Source: Odontesthes bonariensis
Taxonomy: Eukaryota > Chordata > Actinopteri > Atheriniformes > Atherinopsidae
NCBI RefSeq assembly: GCF_027942865.1
Contig: NC_134509.1
Coordinates: forward strand, 24,548,697 to 24,612,696
Length of the DNA: 64,000 bases
Direction of reading: 5' to 3'
Shown here one piece after another: positions 28,529 to 41,344 of the stretch. Numbering within the stretch: position 1 is the first letter of the stretch; every line of letters begins with the position of its first letter. Below the pieces are notes generated by a model, which had not been told where the DNA came from, did no database searches, and saw nothing but the letters and a program-made list of their open reading frames with translations. The position numbers and the translations under genes were made by a program.

Positions 28529-31500
28529 ATGCTGTCTCAGGTGTTTCTTCTCATTGTAGCATCTTGTTGCATTGTGGTGTCAAAAAGAAGAAACGTACTT
28601 CTAATAATTGGTGAGTAAACGTTTCCATCGCTGTTCAGTGGTAAGAAAGTGACTTTGATACTTCAACTTTCCTTTAAAGTGTGACCGGGAGGTTAAACTA
28701 AATGTAAATTTATTAAAACTAATTCAGCTGTGCTGCAACAAACCCTAATTCATTCAGGTTTTAGCTGGTTTACAGACGTGCTCCTGTTATTCTGTCAGTC
28801 TGTGAGCTCATGTTACCAGAAACAACTCTCTGTATAAAGCTTTGCAGTTAATCAGCAACATGATTTAAAGCCAAAATGCTGATGAAGTTAAATGAACACA
28901 TCATTAAACATCACAAGAGTGCATTATTTACAGCTTTGGACACTTTAATTAAGTGTTTAATATGGGTAAAGTCTTTAGTCTTGGTAGTTTGATGAAAGTT
29001 TTCAGAATTTTACTGGATTTACGGCACATTGTGGTGGAAAACAAACTGGCATTTATACTGCATGAGTGTTAATCTGCGTACTGGAAGAGAAAAAATCTGA
29101 GGGCCTGGAGAAAACCCACAGCCACAAAAACATGCAAAATCCACACAGTAAGGCTGCTGCAGTGCACACAGTACCAGTCAAAAAGCTTCAAGCTGGGAAG
29201 ATGTAATGGCAAAAATTTACGCTGAATGTCGAATACAAATAGAAATAAATATATTATCATATATTAGATAATTACCGGCCGATTGCTCTGGCTAGCATTA
29301 TTTCTAAGGTGGTAGAGATGATTATTTTAGTTAGGCTCAGTGATTATGTTGAAACCACAGACAACCAGTTTGGCTTTAAGAGCAAACTTGGAACTGACCA
29401 GTGTATCTATGCTCTCAAAGAAATCATAAACAAGTACAGAAGACATAGTTCTACTGTTTTTCTGTGCTTTTTAGATGCTTCTAAGGCCTTTGACAGAATA
29501 AACCATGGGAAATTATATCGCAAACTTCAACAGCGAGGTACACCATCCTACCTGATTAGGATCCTGCAATTCTGGTATATCAATCAAACCATGCAAATAA
29601 GATGGGGTGGTAGTATATCTACACCCTTCTATGTAACTAATGGGGTGAGACAGGGTGGTATTCTATCCCCGGTTTTATTCAATGTATATATGGATGATCT
29701 ATCCAAAAATCTTAAGCAGTGTAAAACTGGGTGTATGGTGGGTGACAGGATAATTAATCATCTCATTTATGCTGATGACCTGGTTATTATGTCCCCATAT
29801 AGTGCTGGGCTACAGCAATTGCTTAATGTGTGCTCCAGATATGGACTTTTATTTGACATCAAGTTCAATCATAAAAAAAGTGTAATTGTTATTGTGAGAA
29901 CTAAGGAGGACCAAAAACAAAACTTTCCCTTGTTTTCTTTATCAAACGGCTCCCTTGATGTAGTGAGTAAAGTGCGGTATCTGGGTCACATCATCACTGA
30001 TGACCTGTGTGATGATGAAGATATCCAGCGTCAGTGTCGTAAATTGTATGCACAAGCTAATATGTTGGCACGCAGGTTCCATATGTGCACAGATGAAGTT
30101 AAGGTCAATCTCTTCAGAGCCTACTGCACTCCTTTTTATACAGCAAACCTATGGTGTAAATACCATGCAGGTAAGCTGAAGAAGCTGCAGGTGGCATATA
30201 ATGATGCCTTTAGGATTTTTCTGAAGCTACCAAGATGGACAAGTGCTAGCACTTTATTTGTAAATTTTAACGTCCCCACTTTTCATGCTCTGCTGAGGAA
30301 CTTTATGTATGCATTTATGGGTAGACTTGTTGGGTCCAGCAATGCCATTTTATCTTTACTCTGTGATACCAGGCAGAGTGATACGAGATACTTCTCTGAA
30401 ATGTGGAAGCACTGGTATAGATGTTTGTATGTGTTTGTGTCCTAATTACCTGGTGTTTGTGTTGTACTGTCTGTTTTATGTGTTGTATGTGTTTTTTATG
30501 GAACATTGAGTCCGCAATAAAAGTTTTCATTCATTCAATATTCCTTTAATGCATGACTCTGATCTGATATGTGCAAAATTAGATAAACTCTGATTTGAAT
30601 CTCTTGCCACAGAGTCCCAGAATGACCCGAAATATCAAACAATCACCACCACAATGTAAACTAAGTAACCAAACCCCTGACAAATTCATATAGCACGTAC
30701 CCTCAAAATCTTTAACAAATTTAACAGCACTTTTGTTGCCTCACTACTGTTGAAAGCTGCTTCTCATTCTTTTCATTCTGTATCCATATAAACAATAAAA
30801 TCAATCCTAAGTCAAACCCATCAATGCCAAGACATTAAACTTTATGCTCTGTTCATGAATGGAAAGTCATACAAACACACAGATACACAGGTTTCTGTGT
30901 GTACCTGAAGTCTTTACTTAATTTTGAAAACAAGGATTTATGCAGAATGGTTTTAAAAAACCTTGGAGGCGTCCAAGAGAAGTTTTTGATAATGCAAACA
31001 GAAATAAACTGCACTCAGAGGCATACAATCACTGCGGTTTATCCTGATTACAGCACGCTGAAAGAAGACCAGTCATGCTCTTGAACAAGTCGTCAAATAT
31101 TTATAGTTGATTTGCAGCTTTTACATTTACTGCAGCTGTGTCATATGCATGTCATAGTAGTAGTGTAATTACTCTTACTGCCACAGGGGGAAGACAAAAG
31201 CTCCCCACTGCAGGTTAACTGGTCTGACCCCATCCCGTACCGCTGGGATGAAATGGTGCCAGGCTTCATCTCCCAGCGGTGCTTCTAAGAAGAGAAGAAG
31301 CTGCTCAGAAGCACGTTGATGTCATGTTGTATAAGACCTATCCTGATGAGTTTTTGTCTTTTCCTTTTCCAGCTGATGATGCAGGGTTTGAAACAGATGT
31401 TTATAACAATTCAGTGGTCCACACCCCCCATCTGCGCTCCCTGGCCCAGCGCAGCGTGGTGTTCAGCAACGCATTCACATCTGTCAGCAGCTGCTCCCCC

Positions 31501-34500
31501 AGCCGCTCCGCCATCCTCACCGGCCTGCCACAGGTAAGACCCATGCTCGTACGGATATTTTTAGTTTGGACATGAAGGTGTTGAAATGTGCTTCTCCTGT
31601 TTTTTCAGCATCAGAACGGCATGTACGGCCTTCATCAAGGGGTTCATCACTTCAACTCGTTTGACGGCGTGCAAAGTCTGCCGCTGCTGCTCAGCCAGGC
31701 AGATGTACACACAGGTAAATAAAAAGGAAAAAGAATCAGTTCTATGTCTTCGCTCACACACACTCCTGCTTTTTGTCAACTTTTCTCCATCTCTCTTTTT
31801 TTGCCCGATTGTCTCAGGTATAATTGGAAAAAAGCACGTCGGTCCTGGGTTCGTTTTCCCGTTTGATTTTGCCTACACAGAAGAAAATAACTCTGTCCTC
31901 CAAGTGGGGAGGAACATCACCAGAATCAAACTCCTGGTCCGCAAGTTTTTCCAGACTCACAAAGAAGAGGCTTTTGAGCAAAGGCAAGAAAGAGAAAAGA
32001 GAAAAGGCAACAGTGCGAATATAAGCGAGGAGGAGAGGCCATTTTTTCTTTATGTTGCTTTCCACGACACGCACCGATGTGGCCATTCGCAGCCCCAGTA
32101 TGGAGCTTTCTGTGAGAAGTTTGGGAATGGAGAAGTAGGGATGGGTAGAATCCCTGACTGGACACCAGTATATTACACACCAGAGCAAGTAAAGGTTGGT
32201 GATTACATGTTTTCTTTTGTTATAAAACATCCTCATTATGTAGGAAATCCTTAATGTAGTAAAGTACATCTGAAATACACAGAGCTGCAAACTCGTGTGA
32301 GCTTGACCCGTCTTCATGTCGTGTCTTCAGGTTCCTCCTTTTGTGCCGGACACACCTGCAGCACGAGCCGACTTGGCTGCGCAGTACACCACCGTCAGCA
32401 GGTTGGATCAGGGTGAGTGACGACACCTGCGCATATGCAATAATGAAGATGAAGAACACAAAAGGATGATGATGCAAATTTCCTCTGCAGGTATCGGTTT
32501 AGTTCTTCAAGAACTCAGAGAAGCCGGTTATGAGAACGACACTCTGATTATCTACAGCTCAGATAATGGTATCCCCTTCCCGAATGGCAGAACCAACCTG
32601 TATCGCTCCGGCACAGCGGAGCCCATGCTGGTGTCCTCTCCGGAGCACAGGGAGCGGTGGGGGAACAGCAGCCAAGCCTACGTCAGCCTGCTGGGTAAGA
32701 AATAACGAGGCAGAAAGACTGTAAGAATCCACCATTGAAGGCTCAAACAAATTTCAAAGACTACAAAATGAGCTGAATGCTAAAAATCCAGTTAGACTGA
32801 TTAGCATCAGTGTCAGAAATGTGATTTTGGTATAAAAAAAAATTGGCGATTTCATCATATACATGATGCATAATATCATGAAAACATTTATAGAATTGAA
32901 AGAAAAGTACAAAGAAGAAAAACGATGTTAAAGCGATACTCCGGAGTAGATTCAACCTGGGGTCATTTGAACCGTGATATCCAGCCAAGTAGCCCACCCG
33001 CAGTTTTTTCGATATTGGCTGAACATCAGCTGAGTTACTGAGTTATCCCGAATAGCTTCGTACAAGCGCTGACGGACCCTGGCAGTATCTCCAAAATTAC
33101 CACACTAAAATCACATGCCATGACACCAAACTTCTACAGTAGTACAAATATGGTCTGTACTCACAAACCGATGCATTTGGAAGTTTGAAAATAGTCCAGG
33201 AGTTTATTATTATCAACACAAGCCTGATAGCTTTTCTGCTGCTAAAGCTGCGTCGACGTCACTTCTGGGAGCTGGGAGCTTCAAAGTAAGATGAGGGTTG
33301 ATCTACTACTGTAGACAACAAAGTATATGCTATATTCTACATGTTTTTTTTATGAATTTTTATGTTGTAGAGTTGTGAAATTATTTTATCAATGGAGAAA
33401 TTGAGCAGCCTTGCTTTAGTGTGGTAATTTTGGAGATACTGCCAGGATCCATTAACCCTTGTACGAAGCTATTCGGGATAACTCAGTAACTCAGCTGATG
33501 TTCAGCCAATATCGAAAAAACTGCGGGTGGGCTACTTGGCTGGATATCACGGTTCAAATGACCCCAGGTTGAATCTACTCTGGAGTATTGCTTTAAATGT
33601 TTGTGATTTAGGTCCTCAGTCACACTGTTCTCCAGCAGAAATCACTGCATTGAGTCTGAAAACTGCCGCCTCCTCTGAGCCTGAGTTAATTTAAGATGGA
33701 CTCGGGCGAACAGAAAAACCATCCCGCATGATTATTAATCTGAACTTTAATTTTGGAAATTATAGACAAAGTGTCCTCTATGCTGTCCAGTTTGTTATCA
33801 GCACACAGTTCAAACGCAAACATCTGTGATGATTATTCAGGGTGCATTAGTGCACATGGCATGAGTCACATCCTCATCTTCACATGTTCATGGAAGACCT
33901 CGGTTGTTGTAAAAACAACCTAAAGTCTGGCAGCCACTCGTTTTGAGCAAGATTAGCTGCAGGTTCCAGTTAAGTGATTAGAAAACTAGTTCCCAAACCT
34001 TTTTCATGTATTAAAAAAAACAGGTTGTCTGCAGTTCAGCTAAGACGTAGCACAGCTGGGAGGTCAGTTTGTTTATCTGATCCGCTTAAACGGCCACAAG
34101 AGGCAGATTGAACGTAGCAGAAGACCTCAAAACAAGATCCACTGAAATGATTCATACGAATAGCAGATGAATATTTATTCAGAACCATTAAGTACTCAAA
34201 TTTGCAACAGATTTTGACAGAAGATAATTAAAACACAATGAGCAGGCTGTAATCATGTAATGAATCGATGCTTTTAATTTTACATGATATATTGTTGTGC
34301 TGTGAAAAGCATTTATCTCTGAGATGACACAGCTGGGATTAAGCTTTGTGATTACAATCAAGGTTTTAAATGGTGTGTTTGTTGTGAAAGGAAGGGAAAT
34401 CTTCTAAATCTTCTAAAATGTTCAAAATGAAAATAAGAAATATGTGGAGATACGTGGCTTTCTTTGAATGATGTACAGATGGAAATCGCCTAATGAAATA

Positions 34501-37500
34501 ATGAAAACAACATGCTAATTCTGAGCAGATGTGATACTGTGAAAACATCTTGCGCCACTTTGTATTTCTTCATAGGAAACGGTGCAGAGATTTATTGAAA
34601 CATGTGCAAACATGGATGTAAACACAATATATAAGGTAATAAGAAAGTTTCTACAATTCTGACAAGTTTGAAAGTCAGTATCTGGTCTGAGCTCCTTTAT
34701 TCTCCAACACAGCCTGAACCCTCTGAGACAAGTTTTCTGTCCTTTCTTTAAGGAGTCTTCAGGAATAGTTCTCCAGGCTTCTTGAAGGACACTCCAAGCT
34801 CTTCTTTGGATGTCAGCTGCCTTTTGTTCCGTTCTCTGTCTCTGTGCCTTTTTTATGCTTAAATGATTCATAGGTCAGAGTTGAGTAGCTTAAGCAACAA
34901 AAACAAACAATCCACTGAAAATGATTAAGTTTAGCGACTGGACGAAACTGAGCAGGAAATGTCCAAAAAAAAATCTTGAAAGAACTTCAGAAAACCTGGA
35001 GAACTGTTGATTAAGACCAGAACTGACCAGAGACCAGAGCAGAACGTAAAGACACGAGGGATGGCTCAAGACTTTTGCACAGTGCAGTGTTTACCTTTTG
35101 AGATGTCGGTCATCGTGTCTTTTCATCGTTTTCTTTTTTTCGGCAGACATCACTCCCACCATTCTGGACTGGTTCTCGGTCTCTTACCCCTCCTACAGTC
35201 TTCCTGGCAGCCCTGCCACACAGGTCCTCCTCACTGGGCGCTCCTTACTGCCTGCTTTGGTCTCTGAACCCAGCAGCTGGCACACAGTCTTCTCCAGCCA
35301 GTCCCTGCACGAGGTCAGGGCTTCACAGCCGCTCACAGATACGCTCATGAGTGAATCTCAGGCCCTGACAGCTGTACTCTCATTTTGATTTCAGGTAACC
35401 ATGTACTACCCAACTCGCTCTGTTCACCTGGGGGCGTATCACCTTCTTCACAACCTGCACTACCGCATGCCCTTCCCCATCGATCAGGATCTGTACGTGT
35501 CGCCCACCTTTCAGGACCTTCTGAACCGCACGAGGCTGCTTCAGCCGACACACTGGTTCAAAAGCCTGGATCAGTATTACTACAGAGAGCGCTGGGAGCT
35601 GTATGACATCAGGTCTGTAACACCTACAGACATTTTTTACCTTTGTGTATCCTCACTGTGATGATTCACAATGAAATTTTAGTTACAGCTACATTTGGTG
35701 AATGTGTTAGAAGATCCTCACAACTGCAACACTTGACCCTAATTCGTGGATGTGACAAAATCTACAGATTCATTGCAGATTAATTAATGATTATTGATAA
35801 CGAGGCCAAAAACTGCAACCGTGAAGGGAAAAAAAACAACTAAAAGATGATCACATTTTCATCCTCAGAATGGGAAATAGGACATTAAAACAATGCCTAC
35901 AAGGTCTATGTTTCCCAGGATCAGAACAGGCCAAAAATGTAGTGAATATGTTATATGATCAGTGAGTAACAGGTTCTTAAAGGTTCTGCACATATTTAAC
36001 CTATTTAGACCTTTCAAATGATTAGTTAATTGCCAAAATGTGACGTTTAAAACAAAAAACTTAAAGCACGGTGACAAGTGGAAAAAGAGGAAGCTGCTGG
36101 TAAACACTCCTGCTGTCGTTCTCCCAAAGAAACAATGTTTATGATGTTGTTTCTGTGGCTTTCATTCAGAGATAAACTCAACATAAAGTGTGCTTTGGAG
36201 ACTCATCTAGTTGGGTCCATCTCATTGTTTGTCTCCCCACATGTATCTCTCTTCACTGTCTCACCCTCCAGATAAGTCCAAAGAAAGCAGAGGGTACGTT
36301 CAGACGCTGGTTATTATTCATCTGCAGCTCTTAATGTCTTAGTTTTGGCCTGTTGGTTTTTGAAGACGTCATCTTCGACTCCGGGGAACTGCGATGGTCA
36401 TTTTTCATCATTTAAATGACTAACCAAGACTTCAAAAATTTGACAGATAAATGAGTTTAGCAAATGATCATTAGGAGTTTCCCTACTTCCTTTGCTCGAC
36501 CGTGATCAAACATAACTTTATCAGATTATAGTTTTTTTTTCTGTTTTTGGATTGTAATACAACGAAAATGTCAAAAGAGGATTAGAGCTGATGTCAGATA
36601 TTTGCATACAAACCATGGATTAGCTGTGAGAAGCTTAGCCGCTTTGCAATATAACTAGATTTTTAATTAGGATTCACCTCACTTTTGCATGTAAGTATTT
36701 AAGAAATAACTTTAAAACCCCTAAAAAGCACTTTTACACATCAAAAGAACAATAAGGATTTTTTTTAAAGATACATAAAAGCAATAAGCCAAAAATTACT
36801 CATATCCTTTTCAAATTGAGATTTAGACTGAAAATATTTAAAACCGACAGGTTTCTTCTAGCTGGAAATGACAAAGATGCATGTGACAGAGGTCTGAAAA
36901 AGATTGTTTCTGAAATTAAACGACCATTTCTCTTCTCTATTTCTAGTTATTCAGTGGAAAAGTCTTTATTTGCCAACACAGCAGTCAAGTAGTTCTTATT
37001 GTTGACAAACTTTCTGCATGTCTCCACTGGGACCAAATTCAGATTCTGGAGGAAAACATCAGGTAGTGTGCAGAAAAGCCTTTAACACACGGAGAGCATC
37101 ACAGATGAAGAGTGGTCTAAAATCCCAGTGGTGACATGTCGCTTTTTAACATGTCGAACACAGTGTCTCACGGTTTTTTGCCTCTTTTATGTAGTTTTCA
37201 GGAAAGTAGAAACCTGTTTGTCAAATAAAAGTCCCTATAAATCAAAATTTCACATGCATTGGAAAAATATGGCAAATAGGGCATTTATCTAATTAAATAT
37301 GCTATGATTTGCATAACTGTCCAAAACACAGAGGACTCCTAAATATGAAATTAAATTAACACTTAAATGTGTTTTTTTCTGCTACTGATAAGAGGGCAAC
37401 ATGGTAACAATAAAATCTGAATGTCAACATGACTTTTTTTAATGTTTTCTTTGTTGTACATTAAGATGTTTTGTGTTATTCTGGCAGTTCTTAATTACAT

Positions 37501-38000
37501 TTTCATTTATTAATAGTTTATTCAATCAGCCCCTACATACAATATGTATTTTAACCTTAATATATTTAAAGTTGACTGCATTCAGAATGGAAAGAAATAA
37601 ACATAATTCAAACTTAAAATTGAGAAATAAAATGTTCACTTTTTACAAATAAGAAGTAAAGAAATAAAATTGTATCAATTTTCCTGAAAGAAAAGTCTAA
37701 TTTAAATAAAACTGACAGAAACTTATGTTAATCTCAAGGATGTTTCTATTAGCAGGTGTTTTTGACTCAGGGTCTTGATACAAATATTAATGATGCTTTC
37801 ATATTAACAAACACAGCACGGATCCACTGGAAACAAAGAACCTGGCATCGGACCCGTCCTACAGCGCCGTGCTGGAGAGCCTGAGACAGCGGCTCCAGAA
37901 GTGGCAATGGGAGACGGGAGACCCCTGGGTCTGTGGACCAGACTACGTCCTGGAAGACAAACTGGAGCCACACTGCAGACCCCTCTACAATGGACTCTGA
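28529..38000 (+). CDS. sgsh: N-sulfoglucosamine sulfohydrolase (heparan N-sulfatase)
   Basis: Nine exons: 28529-28610, 31373-31533, 31609-31714, 31818-32194, 32331-32412, 32491-32694, 35147-35313, 35395-35612, 37817-38000. All phases agree, giving 526 aa (human 502). The enzyme removes N-linked sulfate from glucosamine in lysosomal heparan sulfate degradation; loss in humans causes Sanfilippo A disease. Residues 1-18 form a signal peptide. DD at 29-30 binds calcium. CSPSR at 68-72 is the sulfatase signature whose Cys becomes formylglycine. KKHVG at 121-125, HDTHRCGH at 199-206 and SDNG are also active-site motifs. Odd: a net insertion of about 23 Lys/Glu-rich residues around 165-189, before RPFFLY, and Thr in place of the human Pro in HDPH. 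The donor of exon 4 is AAG/GTTGGT, chosen because it keeps alignment with human. Confidence 0.96.
29266..30540 (+). mobile_element. Non-LTR retrotransposon fragment with intact RT frame
   Basis: Lies in sgsh intron 1 on the same strand. The frame runs from about 29267 ([17 protein letters not shown]) to the stop at 30443-30445 without interruption. Reverse-transcriptase motifs are in order: [30 protein letters not shown] and the VRYLGH thumb region. A typical LINE C-terminus follows. AATAAA near 30518 and an ATTC-rich tail mark the 3' end. The 5' end is truncated, so no endonuclease domain is seen. The clade was not assigned. Confidence 0.85.
31239..31280. other. Short imperfect hairpin
   Basis: ACCGCTGGGATGAA is opposed by TTCATCTCCCAGCGGT with a 12-base loop and a small bulge, in sgsh intron 1. 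Function unknown; it could be an old element end. Confidence 0.4.
32932..33592. mobile_element. 661-bp TTAA-flanked MITE
   Basis: Flanked by TTAA at 32928-32931 and 33593-33596. Inverted ends of about 180 bases begin AGCGATACTCCGGAGTAGAT, with the mirror at 33573-33592. TTAA targets are used by piggyBac-like and some other superfamilies. No transposase frame. In sgsh intron 6. Its centre (about 33321-33393) matches part of the element at 49153-51251. Confidence 0.8.
33597..34640. other. sgsh intron 6, no element recognised
   Basis: AT-rich intron sequence without a clear family match. Confidence 0.4.
34640..34880 (-). mobile_element. Tc1/mariner-like 3' remnant
   Basis: The minus strand reads [20 protein letters not shown], a common C-terminal stretch of fish Tc1-like transposases and their derivatives. 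Only this piece is preserved; limits are approximate. Confidence 0.4.
35613..37816. other. sgsh intron 8, no element recognised
   Basis: 2.2 kb of AT-rich intron with only short frames. I see no exon that would fit the phase-2 gap. Confidence 0.5.
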
Positions 38001-38130
38001 CAGACTCTGATGGTACTTTAACTCATGCTGATTGAAATGATACCTGAAAGCATGACTGCATTTCCCTTAAAATACACGATGTTTATATGTATTTATATTT
38101 TTATATGTCTGTGCCTCTTTTAATGCTCAA

Positions 38131-38136
38131 AATAAA
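38131..38136 (+). terminator. sgsh polyadenylation signal
   Basis: AATAAA lies 131 bases after the sgsh stop codon, with a T/GT-rich stretch following. Confidence 0.7.
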
Positions 38137-38159
38137 CTACTCTTGTTGTCTTAATTCAC

Positions 38160-39031
38160 TCCAGTGTTCCTGTATATGCTTCCTCTTCATCTTCATGGAT
38201 AATTTCATCATTTAAGTCAATGATCTCATCTCTTTCTATACTTTTAAGGTACTTCCCATCATCCAGACCACCTCATGAAGCTGTTTTATAGAAAGACAAT
38301 ATAATTACACACCACTTTATTGTCTTTATTATTAAGCCTGAGCCGCTAATTACACGCATGACGCATGACCAGTGAGGTCAGCAAATAAATCTTAAAGGGT
38401 TTTTATTGATATGGGTGTTTTTCCTCAAAGCTCCACTTTAAAGGGAGCCTGAACTGAAATGACCTCCATGGAATTTGGATCAATTATTCATTCATGTAAA
38501 TGGATCTGCACCTCTTTTCACTCCTAATCTGTCACTCATGCTTAAGTCTTTTGAAGACTGCTGATTCTTCTTTGATCGATTCTTTTCTTTTGGTGAATTG
38601 AGTGAATAATCAGGGTTTCTCTACAGGTGCATATTTCTCTTTACACTCTTATTATTCTGGGTAATAATCCACTAATCCAGTTTTAAGTCTACGAAGATGT
38701 TTTATGCAGACTGGTATTTTTTTTTTTTTTTTTACCAACAATTAGTTTGTTTAATTAGATAAACACACACTGACTTATTTAAGGTTTGACCTCAAGCTTT
38801 TATGGTTCACTGATGTTTTACTTTGACCTCTGGTAGCGTCAAAGAGCTGACGTCCTTGTGCCTTTTCCACCCGCCTCGTAACACACAAACACCCTCCCCT
38901 GGCTCCACCAGCCCATCAAAAACGGATCAATTTGTATCCCCACTTTTTTTCTAAAGACCTCTCATCATCCGCCCACCTCAGCTCCGATTTGACGAATGTC
39001 CTTGGGTCACGATAACGTCGCCCATCCAGCC
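38160..39031. other. Intergenic sgsh-npb, npb upstream region
   Basis: Holds a poly-T run near 38719-38740 and a CRE-like TGACGTCC at 38848, which may regulate npb. No element recognised. Confidence 0.4.
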
Positions 39032-39037
39032 TATAAA
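39032..39037 (+). promoter_or_regulatory. npb TATA box
   Basis: TATAAA in CCTATAAAGGC, 111 bases before the npb start codon. This leaves room for a transcription start near 39060 and an 80-base 5' UTR. Confidence 0.65.
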
Positions 39038-39142
39038 GGCAGCAGAAAGTTTTCAAAGAGCCAAGCAAGACCAAGTCTCAGAGATTAAACGAGAGAAGCG
39101 ACGTTTTCCTCTGCGTAAACAAGTGCCGAGACGAACCCAGAC

Positions 39143-39980
39143 ATGGAGAGGTCCGTCAGATTTGCCGTGGCGTGCGTCGGAGTGTCCCTGCTCATCTCCT
39201 GCTATTCAGTGGAAGCCTGGTACAAGCAGTCGACTGGACCCAGTTACTACTCGGTGGGTCGCGCCTCCGGTTTGTTGTCCGGCATCAGGAGGTCACCGTA
39301 TGTCCGAAGAGCCGAGTCCGAAGATACGCTGACGGACAGCGGAGAGACGGCAGGTAACAGCGTGATCCCCGAGGTTAACAGGGAGATCTCCATCCTCAAA
39401 AACATGGTAAGTGCAGCGAAGATGAGACAAACTCCACTCTAATTGTGAAGGAACACTTTTTTCCCCTTCTTTTACAGTGAGAGGAGATGCGCGTAAAATT
39501 TGCTTTCTACGCCCCAAGAGACACATTTGGGCTACACTATCGTAGTGAAACCTAAGGGCCTTTTTAAAGCTAATACACCATATATACAGATTAAATTGAG
39601 TTTTTGTTCCGGAAATAAAAGACATAACAAAAAGTCAGCTCACGTATTTGTGGAAAAACTTGATGAAATGGCTTTTGAACAGATAAAAAAAAAAAACTAT
39701 CAGAGGAAAACCTAATCCCGACTGAAGAAATAAGCACGTTTTAGAAAAAAATGTTTTGAGGAGAGATGAAAAGTATTAAAGGACCCTTTTAGGAACTCTT
39801 AAGATTTCTGATGCACAGTCATTTTTGCTTTTATTTCTCCACCTCCTGCAGGCCATCTGCGTCAAGGACATCTCCCCAAACCTGAAGAGCTGCGAGCTGC
39901 TGCGGGACGGGACGGGCACCTTCCAGTGCAAGGCGGACGTCTTCCTCACCCTCGACTCTCTGGACTGCCTGTCCGCGTGA
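39143..39980 (+). CDS. npb: Neuropeptide B precursor
   Basis: Two exons, 39143-39406 and 39852-39980 (acceptor CTGCAG), phase 0, 130 aa. Residues 1-25 are a signal peptide ending SVEA. The mature peptide begins W26-Y27-K28, the invariant start of neuropeptides B and W. It continues with [14 protein letters not shown] to residue 48, followed by RR (49-50), SPYV and RR (55-56). The two dibasic sites mark the ends of a 23-residue form and a 29-residue form, as in mammals. The C-terminal propeptide keeps the family Cys pattern ([27 protein letters not shown]). In vertebrates the peptide acts on the NPBWR receptors in feeding, pain and stress circuits. The position beside sgsh fits the human order. 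Confidence 0.95.
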
Positions 39981-41269
39981 GTCCCGGTCAGACCGCGCGC
40001 TCACAGTCCTCCATCTCCACAGAATCCCGGGAGCGCCTCGGCGTGAAATGAAAAATCTAAATCGATGGATGGATGAGGTTAGGGAGGATGGAGGCGTTAC
40101 GGAAAAGGAAGAACCCGGTTACTGTCGATGATGGACCGCTGCAGACTCTGAATGTTCTCTTTTTGTTTGAAAAAACATTGTTCAGTTTTGCTTTCATTGC
40201 GTAGACAGGAGCGTAAAAGAAAAACAAGACAAAAAAAATCATTAAGAGCGCGTTAGTTAAAGCCATTTTCATTCCAGAAGGCTCCCCATCTTTCCTGTGT
40301 TACCCTGACATGTACCTGCCTTGCCAAACTGTATTCAATGTCCAGAAAGTTGACTGCAGAGCAGATTTCCTGGAAATTACTTTTATTTATTTTATCTATT
40401 AAAATGAACAAACACTGATAACCTGTTGTCTGGTTCTGTGGTATAAATTTACTGGGAGATTAATCAAAAACAACGACACCCCCACAATGATACTTATGAA
40501 TGCCTTTCATTTATTTTGTACTGTGGCTCCTGTTCAGAAAACAATATAATACATTAAACAACACAAAGAGAATGTGAGCTACAAGATTTAAAGATAATAA
40601 AGAGATACAGCATGAAAGAAACATCAAAATCGGGATTATTTTTGAACATTTCTTATAGGTCTGAAGTATTTAAATTACGATGCATTTGGGCCACTTTACA
40701 TTCAGGCACTTGGGGGTGTTTTTCTTTTCTATCATCATTCACATCAGACTGCATCAGTCATTACCATATCTTATTACCGGAGTCAGAGTGGTGTGGTCGC
40801 TCAGGGGATCCCTCAGATTAAACTCGAGTAAAGTTAACTCCACACATCACACACAGAAGGCACCAGCCTGCTTGAAAAAATAGGCAAGAGTCAGACTGGA
40901 ACAATAATTGTCATAGATGAAAGGAGGGAAATTAAAACTGAGTCAGATGCTTCAGGGATTTCTATAACATGCACATCTCCATTTCTATTAAGTTTCCCTG
41001 CATCATCGCTAATTTAATAATAGTCAGGGGGATGAGCGACGGCACAGATTAAAATACCTGCCGTGTGGGTGATCTCAAGTAAATGCAAACTGGTGCACTG
41101 CTTTTACAGCTATCACCGCCTCATTAGGAGGGCGTGACGCACAGGATCTGCACAGCACACAGTGATGGATGAGTGGAAAACACATGATGGTATGCATGGG
41201 TGAACTCTGCGCCAAGGAAGTTAACAAACAAACAGTAAATCCTCACCGCCTCCCTGTCCTGCTGCCTCC

Positions 41270-41344
<75 letters not shown>

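Noticed and set aside
32185-32196. Donor CAA/GTAAAG as the end of sgsh exon 4
   Set aside because: It also keeps phase, but dropping VK shortens the segment relative to human SGSH; GTTGGT matches the family length. Not excluded without RNA data.
39123-39332. Alternative frames overlapping npb exon 1
   Set aside because: Shadows in other frames; the 39143 frame alone has the signal peptide, the WYK peptide and dibasic sites.
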